From Clostridiales bacterium (GTDB taxonomy: Bacteria > Bacillota > Clostridia > Oscillospirales > Oscillospiraceae): a stretch of DNA of 6,281 bases. How positions within the stretch are numbered: the first letter of the stretch is position 1; each line of letters opens with the position of its first letter. This document shows positions 1 through 5,661 of the stretch, piece after piece. The notes below the pieces were generated by a model. That model searched no databases. It saw only the letters and a program-made list of their open reading frames with translations, and was not told the DNA's origin. Where the stretch lies: the NCBI GenBank assembly GCA_021205375.1, contig JAJPXR010000114.1:1-6281 (forward strand), read 5' to 3'. A program made the position numbers and the translations under genes.

Positions 1-50
1 TCGGCCATGCGCATAAAGCCCTGCATAAAGTTGGATTCTAAAACTTTCAT
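1..50 (-). CDS. rhaD: Probable rhamnulose-1-phosphate aldolase, N-terminal fragment
   Basis: Only the first 16 codons are in the window; the gene runs off the left edge. They read MKVLESNFMQGFMRMA, which resembles the start of Firmicutes RhaD proteins: a short helix ahead of the class II aldolase fold, with the pattern FxxGFxRMA. RhaD is a cytoplasmic zinc-dependent aldolase that splits L-rhamnulose-1-phosphate into DHAP and L-lactaldehyde, the last step after RhaB. The position at the end of a minus-strand operon that contains rhaB fits this job. The start at 50 is preferred over an in-frame ATG at 59 because the AGGGAGG ribosome binding site directly abuts the ATG at 59 but lies 10 nt upstream of the ATG at 50. 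With so few residues another class II aldolase, such as a fuculose-phosphate aldolase, cannot be excluded. Confidence 0.55.
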   Translation of the reverse strand, partial: MKVLESNFMQGFMRMA

Positions 51-60
51 GGTGTTCATC

Positions 61-67
61 CTCCCTG
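61..67 (-). promoter_or_regulatory. Ribosome binding site of the aldolase gene
   Basis: On the minus strand AGGGAGG lies just upstream of two in-frame ATG codons. It touches the ATG at 59 and is 10 nt from the ATG at 50, so it decides for the start at 50. Confidence 0.6.
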
Positions 68-133
68 AATGACGTTTTATTGTTCTTGTTCGTTGTCCCT
101 TTGAATCAGGCTTCTCAATCATTCCGGCGAAAA

Positions 134-187
134 CCCCTCCACCATGCTTCGCATGGTCCCCCTCCCCTTTCAGGGGAGGCAAGGGGG
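134..187. repeat. GC-rich palindromic intergenic repeat (double hairpin)
   Basis: Two perfect hairpins stand side by side. The first is accatgc / gcatggt with a ttc loop (141-157). The second is cctcccc / ggggagg with a 5-nt loop (161-179). An outer pairing of cccct (134-138) with agggg (182-186) would enclose both, giving a three-way or cruciform structure. Read on the minus strand it ends in a G-run followed by TTTT (130-133), so it could weaken or end transcription between the isomerase and the aldolase or protect an mRNA end. I recall similar hairpin repeats in Oscillospiraceae genomes; that is memory, not a search. It does not encode a protein. Confidence 0.65.
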
Positions 188-253
188 GAGTGCTTATCGT
201 TTGGTCCCAGTTTATTCGTTAGAAGTGGGATTTTCGGTAGAGAGTCCCTCTTT

Positions 254-281
254 CTAACCGCTAATCACTAGCCACTAGCAA
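254..281. repeat. Array of four 7-nt CTA/TAG repeats after the isomerase stop
   Basis: CTA occurs at 254, 261, 268 and 275, exactly 7 nt apart, in units such as ctaaccg, ctaatca, ctagcca and ctagcaa. Read on the minus strand these are TAG units that begin right after the isomerase TAA stop (283-285). Because 7 is one more than a multiple of 3, successive units place a stop codon in each of the three frames. The same period is found at 4282-4312 and 4422-4452. Confidence 0.7.
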
Positions 282-282
282 C

Positions 283-888
283 TTACCGGGTAACGATGTC
301 CACCGGCACGTTGAGAATCTTTGCCACCTTCAAAATGGTGTCGATGTGCCGCCCAGTGGCCGCGGCGAAGTGATGGGTGGGGCCGCACTCACTCCAGCGG
401 GTGACGAACTCTCTGGCCCCACAGGTGAAGCGGGTGCGCATATTGGTGTCGCCGAAGGAGAGGATCTTGCCCTCTTCGTTGACGCCCTCCGCCACCACGA
501 ATTTGAAGTTGCCGTTGCCGTCCTGGGTGACAGCCAGATAGGTCACGGGGCCGGTGTAGGGATAGAACTGGGTCAGGTAGCCGCCGCCGGTCTTGCCGTG
601 GAACACCTTGACGATCTTCATGGTGGGTTTCCTGTCGGAGATGTCGGCGTCGCCGGAGCCGCTGTGGCCGATGATTGCGATGTCGTCATTGAAGTCGATG
701 GAGTACATCTCCGCCAGCTGGCCGGTGCCGGAGATGGTCTTGAGGATGCTCATAGCCATCGCCACCTTCATGTCGCCCTCCACAGCGCAGGCAGTGCCTT
801 GCTTGATGGGCATAGAGAACGCGGGGATGAGCATACTGTCCAGCACCCCGGAAAAGACGCCCACCTTTGCTTTCGTGTTGACTAACAT
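283..888 (-). CDS. Fucose/arabinose isomerase-like protein, internally deleted (C-terminal metal-site domain)
   Basis: This 201-residue protein resembles the L-fucose / L-arabinose isomerase superfamily, cytoplasmic metal-dependent enzymes that interconvert aldose and ketose sugars. Family members are usually about 450-500 residues. Residues 1-17 (KAKVGVFSGVLDS region) look like the first beta strand of the N-terminal Rossmann domain; from about residue 18 the protein jumps to the C-terminal domain. By analogy with arabinose isomerase, all metal-ligand positions are present: Glu37 (in VEGDMK), Glu60 (in LAEMYS), His75 (in IGHSG) and His172/His173 (in PTHHFA). About 250-280 residues that should lie between residues 17 and 25 are absent, with frame kept. 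The start at 888 has GGAGGT 6 nt upstream. It follows rhaB by 17 bp, so it is translated from the same mRNA and probably fed RhaB with ketose when intact. It may be non-functional, a stand-alone domain, or an assembly product. Confidence 0.8.
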   Translation of the reverse strand: MLVNTKAKVGVFSGVLDSMLIPAFSMPIKQGTACAVEGDMKVAMAMSILKTISGTGQLAEMYSIDFNDDIAIIGHSGSGDADISDRKPTMKIVKVFHGKTGGGYLTQFYPYTGPVTYLAVTQDGNGNFKFVVAEGVNEEGKILSFGDTNMRTRFTCGAREFVTRWSECGPTHHFAAATGRHIDTILKVAKILNVPVDIVTR

Positions 889-894
889 CTTAGA

Positions 895-900
895 ACCTCC
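895..900 (-). promoter_or_regulatory. Ribosome binding site of the isomerase-like gene
   Basis: GGAGGT on the minus strand lies 6 nt before the ATG at 888. It fixes the start there and argues against the longer in-frame reading up to 1098, which overlaps rhaB. Confidence 0.8.
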
Positions 901-905
901 GTTTT

Positions 906-2357
906 TCACATGGGTTGGATTTCCTGTATATCGAAACTCTCTCGAATGGCGTCCCACGCCGCCTGCAAGCTGTCGAACTCCCCCGCCCGAATCATCTGCA
1001 CCAGCAGATTCCCGATAGCGGTGCCTTCTATGGGGCCGGCGTAGACGGGCAAGCTGGTGGCGTTGGCGGTCATCTGGTTCAGATAGCCGTCCTGACATCC
1101 GCCGCCCATCACGTTGATACTGGTGTAGGTCTTGCCGGTGAGCTTCTGCAAGTCGTCAATGGCTTCGGCGTAGCGGCGGGTCAGGCTGACATAGACGCAC
1201 TGCATGATCTCCCCCACCGTCTCCGGGACGGGCTGGTTGGTCTTGGCGCAGTAATCTTTCACGGCCTGAATCATGCTGTCGGGAGCCAGGAACCCGGCAT
1301 CGTCCACGTCCACCACAGAGGGGAAGTCCTGTGCGCCCTTTGCGGCTTCAATCAGGTCGGGGAAACCCCACTGTTTGCCGCTGGAGGTGTGCGCGGTCTT
1401 GCCCTCCACGTAGTTCACGCCGTTCAGCTCCCGGCGGATGGACTGGATCATCCACAGGCCCATGATGTTTTTCAGGTAGCGGTAGCGATACCACGCGCCG
1501 CCCTCGTTGGTGAAGTTCTGGGCGCGGCTGGCCTCGCTGGTGATGGGCTGCTCGTTTTCCACCTCCAGCAGCGACCAGGTGCCGCTGGAGAGGTAAACCG
1601 CGTTGTCGTCCTTCGCAGGAACGGCGAGGAAAGCGGAGCCGGTGTCGTGGGTGGCGGGGAGGACTACCGTGGCGTTGAATCCCACTTCCTGTTGGATTTC
1701 CGATGTGAAGTCGCCCACCACAGTCCCCGGCATGGACAATTCACCAAACAGCTCGGTTGGCAGTCCCAGACGGGCGATCAGGCCCAAATCCCAGGTTTTT
1801 TCGCGGGCGTTCACCAGATTGGTGCTGGTGGCGTTGGTGTACTCCTGCTTCTTCACGCCGGTGAGCAGGAAGTGGAAGTAATCCGGGAGCATGAGAAAGC
1901 TCTTCGCCTGCTCCATCTGCTCAGGATGTTCCCGCTTCTGCGCCACGAGCTGGTAGATGGTGTTGAAAATCTGCTTCTGGATGCCGGTCTTGTCGTACAG
2001 CTCATCCGGCGAAATCTCCGCCTCCACCAAGGCGTCCACGCCCTCAGTGCGGCTGTCCCGGTAGGCCACGGCGTCGCCCAAGACCTGGTCGTGCTTGTCC
2101 AACAGAACGTAGTCCACCGCCCAGGTGTCGATGCCCACAGTGGCAGGGATTTTCCCGGCGGCTTTGCAGGCTTTCAGGCCGCCCACGATGCCGCTCCACA
2201 GGTTGTCTATGTCCCAGCAGTCGTGACCGTTTTTGCGGAGCTGCCGGTTGTCGAAGCGGTAGATCTCCTCCAACACGATTTTGCCGTCCTGGACGCAGCC
2301 CAGGATGTGCCGCCCGGAGGAGGCCCCGATGTCGATGGCGAGATAATATGGATTCAT
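906..2357 (-). CDS. rhaB: Rhamnulokinase
   Basis: This 483-residue protein is a full-length member of the FGGY sugar kinase family, close in size to E. coli RhaB (489). It phosphorylates L-rhamnulose at O1 with ATP in the cytoplasm, between the isomerase and aldolase steps. Visible motifs in order are the N-terminal phosphate-binding loop DIGASSGR (9-16), GIDTWAVDY (75-83) in the sugar site, ATHDTGSAF (235-243) with Asp238 as the expected catalytic base, LSSGTWSLLEVE (256-267), and the C-terminal nucleotide-binding stretch GGGCQDGYLNQ (418-428) followed by AGPIEGTAIGN (430-440), typical of RhaB. The start at 2357 is chosen because MNPYYLAIDIG matches family N-termini and GGCAGG lies just upstream; the TTG at 2420 would overlap the previous gene. 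The oxidoreductase ends 59 bp upstream and the isomerase starts 17 bp downstream, so one operon is likely. A related fuculokinase activity cannot be excluded. It is the only gene here that looks undamaged. Confidence 0.93.
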   Translation of the reverse strand: MNPYYLAIDIGASSGRHILGCVQDGKIVLEEIYRFDNRQLRKNGHDCWDIDNLWSGIVGGLKACKAAGKIPATVGIDTWAVDYVLLDKHDQVLGDAVAYRDSRTEGVDALVEAEISPDELYDKTGIQKQIFNTIYQLVAQKREHPEQMEQAKSFLMLPDYFHFLLTGVKKQEYTNATSTNLVNAREKTWDLGLIARLGLPTELFGELSMPGTVVGDFTSEIQQEVGFNATVVLPATHDTGSAFLAVPAKDDNAVYLSSGTWSLLEVENEQPITSEASRAQNFTNEGGAWYRYRYLKNIMGLWMIQSIRRELNGVNYVEGKTAHTSSGKQWGFPDLIEAAKGAQDFPSVVDVDDAGFLAPDSMIQAVKDYCAKTNQPVPETVGEIMQCVYVSLTRRYAEAIDDLQKLTGKTYTSINVMGGGCQDGYLNQMTANATSLPVYAGPIEGTAIGNLLVQMIRAGEFDSLQAAWDAIRESFDIQEIQPM

Positions 2358-2416
2358 ACATTGACCTGCCTTTCCTGTTTCCAATTTACTCAAATATCCA
2401 GTGCAGCGAGGTAGCC

Positions 2417-4264
2417 TCAATACATGGCGTTGGTGATAGTACTGACCCGGCTGGTATCGCCAATCACCCGAACAAACTGGGCCGTCCTCTGTAACTCCGC
2501 CGCTACATCAGCACAGATAACGCCCTCGTCCGTGACCCGAAGGGCACGATAGCCGGTATGGACGTGAACATATTTGTCGATTTCTTTCAGCAGGAGAGGA
2601 CGGTGCCGGACGTTGGCGTCGGGGGCCAGGGTGTCCCGCATCTCCACCAGATGGACTGTTTTGCCTTCCTGCCCCAGGTGAATGGCGCATTCGCTCCCGG
2701 CCAGGCCGCCGCCCATAACCACTACGTCGTCGCCGACCTTGTCTTTTTCCAGATAGTAGTTATTGACCACCACCACGTTGTCCCCGTCCAGGCCGGGGAT
2801 GGGCGGCACCAGCGGAGCCGAGCCGACGGCGATGATGAGCGCGTCCGGGGCCTCCTTCTCCACGTATTCCTTCGTGACCTCGGTGTTCAGGCGAATTTCC
2901 ACGCCCGCGTCTCTGGCGAACTTGGCATAAGTCCCCGCAAGTTGGTACATCTCATGCTTGAAGGGCAAAGCCTGCTCGCTCTTGAGGATGCCGCCCAGTT
3001 CGGCCTCTTTTTCGCAGAGAATAACCTGATGTCCCCGGCGGGCGGCGGTGTAAGCGGCGTACAAGCCACCGGGGCCGCCGCCAGCTACCAGCACCTTTTT
3101 GGACACGGGCGCGGGACGCACCTCATCCCCTTCGCACTCCCGGCCAATCAGGGGATTGACGGTGCAGCGACGGGTGGAAGTAGCTGCCCGCTCCGCCATA
3201 CAGGTGAAGCACCGCAGACAGCGCACGATATCCTCGCTCTTGTTCGCCATGACCTTGTTGGGCAGGAAGGGGTCTGCCAGCAGCGCACGGGCCATATAGA
3301 CCACGTCCGCCTTGCCGGAGGCAATGATTTCCTCCATCTGAGCCGGGTCGTTCAGGCCGCCGATGGTCGCCACGGGAACCTTGACGTGCTTTTTGATTTC
3401 GGCTGCAAGATAGACGTTGCAGCCGTGTTCCTTGAACATGCTGGGATGGGTGTCCCCGAAGCCCCGCTGATAAGTCCCGGCGGAGACGTGGAGCAGGTCG
3501 ATGTACGGCTCCACCTGCTGAGCGATGCGGCAGCCCTCCTCCAGGTCATAGCCGCCGTCGAACAGCTCGGAGCCGGACATACGGAACTCAATGGGGAAGA
3601 ACGGCCCCACCGCCGCCCGGACGGACTGCAGCACCTCAATGGCGAACCGGCAGCGGTTTTCCAGGGAGCCGCCGTATTCGTCGGTGCGCTTGTTGAAGTA
3701 GGGGGACAGGAACTGGTTGATGAGCCAGCCATGCCCGCCGTGGATCATCAGCATCTCGAACCCGGCCCGCTTCGCCAGACCCGCCACATGGCCGTAGGCG
3801 GCCACGATTTCGTCGATGAGGTCTTTGGTCAGGGCTTTCACCTCCACCCCGTCGGGGCGGGTGCAGGCGGAAGGTCCCCACTGGTGCATGGACTTCTGCT
3901 TGGACTTGTCGGTCATATACGTTCCGGCGTACATGCCGGAGTGGGACAGCTCCAGGCTGGGAATGGCCCCATGGCGGCGGATGGCGTCGGCGGTGTAGGT
4001 GGCGTAGGCCAGCGAATTCAGAATGCTCTCATCCAGGTGATAGGCGTGGGAGCCGTCGGTCTGGGGATGTACCATACACTCGGACACTGTGACGGCCCCA
4101 GCGCCGCCCTTGCCCCGCAGCTCATAGAACGCAGTGGACTTAGGGCCGATGCAGCCGTCGTTGGTGATGTCGGTGCCGCCCATAGGAGCGGAGAACATCC
4201 GATTGCGGAAGGTGGTGCGGCCCAGGGTGATGGGGGCGCAGAGGTGGGGATACTGATAAGCCAT
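2417..4264 (-). CDS. NADH:flavin oxidoreductase / 2,4-dienoyl-CoA reductase-type ene-reductase, C-terminus damaged
   Basis: This 615-residue protein has the two-part layout of 2,4-dienoyl-CoA reductase, 2-enoate reductase, trimethylamine dehydrogenase and BaiCD. Residues 1-340 form the Old Yellow Enzyme FMN barrel (APMGG at 26-30, catalytic-type HGGHGW at 175-180, NQFLSP at 183-188). A 4Fe-4S cluster follows, C349-x2-C352-x2-C355-x11-C367. Next come an FAD-binding AGGGPGG (394-400) and an NAD(P)-binding MGGGLAGSE (527-535). Such enzymes reduce activated C=C bonds with NAD(P)H, often under anaerobiosis; the substrate here is unknown. A perfect AAGGAGGT supports the start at 4264. Two defects are seen: about 25 residues that usually hold the hydrophobic TVxxAxG-like strand seem missing between ICAD (583-586) and VAAEL (587-591), and a TGA at 2417-2419 precedes eight still-readable residues, GYLAALDI, that look like the family's conserved end. 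Family members are usually about 640-670 residues. Activity is doubtful. Confidence 0.88.
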   Translation of the reverse strand: MAYQYPHLCAPITLGRTTFRNRMFSAPMGGTDITNDGCIGPKSTAFYELRGKGGAGAVTVSECMVHPQTDGSHAYHLDESILNSLAYATYTADAIRRHGAIPSLELSHSGMYAGTYMTDKSKQKSMHQWGPSACTRPDGVEVKALTKDLIDEIVAAYGHVAGLAKRAGFEMLMIHGGHGWLINQFLSPYFNKRTDEYGGSLENRCRFAIEVLQSVRAAVGPFFPIEFRMSGSELFDGGYDLEEGCRIAQQVEPYIDLLHVSAGTYQRGFGDTHPSMFKEHGCNVYLAAEIKKHVKVPVATIGGLNDPAQMEEIIASGKADVVYMARALLADPFLPNKVMANKSEDIVRCLRCFTCMAERAATSTRRCTVNPLIGRECEGDEVRPAPVSKKVLVAGGGPGGLYAAYTAARRGHQVILCEKEAELGGILKSEQALPFKHEMYQLAGTYAKFARDAGVEIRLNTEVTKEYVEKEAPDALIIAVGSAPLVPPIPGLDGDNVVVVNNYYLEKDKVGDDVVVMGGGLAGSECAIHLGQEGKTVHLVEMRDTLAPDANVRHRPLLLKEIDKYVHVHTGYRALRVTDEGVICADVAAELQRTAQFVRVIGDTSRVSTITNAMY

Positions 4265-4270
4265 AGGGAT

Positions 4271-4278
4271 ACCTCCTT
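4271..4278 (-). promoter_or_regulatory. Ribosome binding site of the flavin oxidoreductase
   Basis: AAGGAGGT on the minus strand is a full anti-16S match 6 nt upstream of the ATG at 4264. It lies only a few bases from the heptad repeat array that begins at 4282. Confidence 0.85.
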
Positions 4279-4281
4279 GAA

Positions 4282-4452
4282 TAGTTGTTAGCTATTAGCC
4301 GTTAGCTGTTAGTTACGCACTGCTGGACAAAAGCGAACAGCGCTAAACATCGGTTGGTTGTTAGTGGTTTGTTTTGTACAGCGAACTCAAAGCGCAGCGT
4401 GAATCGTTGAGCACTGCCAAGCTAACAGCTAAGAGCTAAAAGCCAAAGGCTA
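4282..4452. repeat. Intergenic element with inverted 7-nt repeat arrays around a unique core
   Basis: The whole gap between the MFS and oxidoreductase genes is less GC-rich than its surroundings. The left arm has TAG at 4282, 4289, 4296, 4303 and 4310, exactly 7 nt apart. The right arm has CTA at 4422, 4429, 4436 and 4450, with a decayed unit at 4443. The arms are inverted: ttagctgttag (4302-4312) pairs perfectly with ctaacagctaa (4422-4432) across a core of about 109 bp. The last right-arm unit supplies the MFS stop codon (4450-4452). The core carries no open frame of note. I see no clear promoter in it, though the oxidoreductase-rhaB-isomerase transcript could start here. It might be a small non-autonomous mobile repeat or simply two heptad arrays. 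Confidence 0.6.
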
Positions 4453-5661
4453 ATTTGTGGTTTTCTGATAGAGCAGCGCCAGCACGATACCCAGCACGGC
4501 CAGTCCCCCCGCGATGAGGAAGGCTCCGCTGTAGCTGCCGGTGGAGGTGAGGACTTTTCCCACCACCGACGGCCCCAGGCATCCGGCCAGAGCAAAGCCG
4601 ATAAACATAATGCCGTAGTTGACGCTGTTGTTCTTTGCCCCGAACTGGTCGGCGGTGAAGCCGGGATAGACCCCCATCAGCGCGCCGAAGCAGATGCCCA
4701 TGATGGACACCCCGACGATAAACTGAGCCACTCCGCCGGTGCCGGTGGTCAGCAGAATGACCAGGCCGACAATTTCCAGCAGAAAAGCGGCCAGGAGCAC
4801 CGTCACACGGCCAAACCGGTCCGAAAGGGAACCGGCCACCACCCGTCCGGCGGCGTTGAACAGCGCCAGAACGGAGACCACCATAGCCGCAAGCCCCGCG
4901 CCCATGCCGGTAATGGACTGGGCCATGGGGGACGCCTGAGAGGTGATCATCAGGCCGCTGAACGCCCCACACATCAGCATGAAGATCATCATGTAAAACG
5001 TGGGGTCGGCCAGCATTTCCCGCCAGTTTTTGTCGTTGGAGAGGACAGCCCCGCCCTGCGCCGCTTTTGGCTGATACCCGGCGGGGCAGTAGTTTTCGGG
5101 GCATTTCAGGATGAACTGGGAGAACACGCCGACGATGAGGACAAACGCGATGCCCAGCACGATAAACGCCTGACTGATACCGGCTCTGGAGATGAGCAGG
5201 TTGGCCACCGGCGGCACCAGCACCGAGCTGAGGCCATAGGTGGCGGTGGCGATGCCGCCGATGAGTCCCCGCTTGTCGGGGAAAAACTTGACCGAGTTGT
5301 TGATGGTGTAGCCGTAGGCCAGCCCCATCCCCAGGCCGCAGCCCAGGCCGTAGGTGACGACGAGCATGGGGATGCTGGTGGCGAAGCCGCTGGCCAACAT
5401 CCCGCCGCCGAACAGCAGCCCACCGGCAAAGACCACCCACCGAGGACCCAGCTTGTCGTTGATGTACCCGCCGGAAATCATGGTGATGGGGCCGACGGAG
5501 TTGGCCACGGTGTAGACGATGGAGAGACTGGCGGAGGTCAGGTCACGGGGCGGCATGGCGTGGCCGGACTTCTGCTTACAGCCCGCGGGCAGGAACCAGT
5601 CGTGGCTCATGCCGGTGACTTCGATGTCCAGCTCTGCGGCCCGGTCCAGCAGTTTGGACAA
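4450..5661 (-). CDS. MFS transporter of the OFA (oxalate/formate antiporter-like) type, 5' truncated, likely pseudogene
   Basis: The open frame gives 403 residues, of which about 41-403 are a recognisable major facilitator. The motif-A loop GGYINDKLGPRW lies at 64-75 and its C-half counterpart GSLSDRFGR at 277-285, with a hydrophilic central loop at about 187-218. Eleven hydrophobic segments are visible (about 44-63, 76-94, 98-120, 133-156, 163-184, 221-241, 256-272, 285-305, 310-330, 346-366, 375-397). These correspond to TM2-TM12; TM1, which should lie before residue 41, is absent. Residues 1-40 are hydrophilic and unlike any MFS start. The furthest start is a TTG at 5661; ATGs at 5610 and 5556 also lack a ribosome binding site. 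OFA members are inner-membrane carriers for small carboxylates or other organic solutes. Upstream it runs head to head into a truncated binding protein on the other strand, so the real 5' end and promoter are gone. Probably not expressed as an active carrier. Confidence 0.75.
   Translation of the reverse strand: MSKLLDRAAELDIEVTGMSHDWFLPAGCKQKSGHAMPPRDLTSASLSIVYTVANSVGPITMISGGYINDKLGPRWVVFAGGLLFGGGMLASGFATSIPMLVVTYGLGCGLGMGLAYGYTINNSVKFFPDKRGLIGGIATATYGLSSVLVPPVANLLISRAGISQAFIVLGIAFVLIVGVFSQFILKCPENYCPAGYQPKAAQGGAVLSNDKNWREMLADPTFYMMIFMLMCGAFSGLMITSQASPMAQSITGMGAGLAAMVVSVLALFNAAGRVVAGSLSDRFGRVTVLLAAFLLEIVGLVILLTTGTGGVAQFIVGVSIMGICFGALMGVYPGFTADQFGAKNNSVNYGIMFIGFALAGCLGPSVVGKVLTSTGSYSGAFLIAGGLAVLGIVLALLYQKTTN
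5542..5646. other. Unassigned junction segment between two truncated genes
   Basis: This stretch lies between the last clearly MFS-like codon (about 5541, minus strand) and the first clearly binding-protein-like codon (about 5647, plus strand). On the minus strand it is open in the MFS frame and reads through DIEVTGMSHDWFLPAG, which I do not recognise. On the plus strand frame 1 is open but unlike a binding protein. There is no ribosome binding site, signal peptide or promoter-like spacing. It may be a third gene fragment left between two deletion end points, or a chimeric join. Confidence 0.45.

Noticed and set aside
80..271. Small plus-strand open frame of 63 codons
   Set aside because: It translates the palindromic repeat at 134-187 and the heptad array, has no ribosome binding site, and gives a composition typical of repeat-derived spurious proteins.
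889..1098. Longer N-terminus for the isomerase-like protein
   Set aside because: It would lie inside rhaB and is arginine-rich frame noise; the GGAGGT at 895-900 and the family-like MLVNTKAKVGVFS start support 888.
915..2414. Open frame of 499 codons on the plus strand opposite rhaB
   Set aside because: It is an antisense shadow of a high-GC gene: its composition is rich in His, Gly and Val without motifs, and the opposite strand holds a clear rhamnulokinase.
2417..2419. TGA as selenocysteine or a reassigned codon
   Set aside because: RhaB also ends in TGA, the position is not a redox site in this family, and I cannot see a convincing SECIS-like hairpin by eye; a nonsense mutation is simpler.
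2358..2420. TTG start for RhaB with 21 extra residues
   Set aside because: It overlaps the oxidoreductase stop and tail, and family N-termini begin near MNPYYLAIDIG.
2558..4291. Open frame of 577 codons on the plus strand opposite the oxidoreductase
   Set aside because: Antisense shadow caused by GC-rich third positions; no domain or motif is visible, and the minus strand has a ribosome binding site and clear cofactor motifs.
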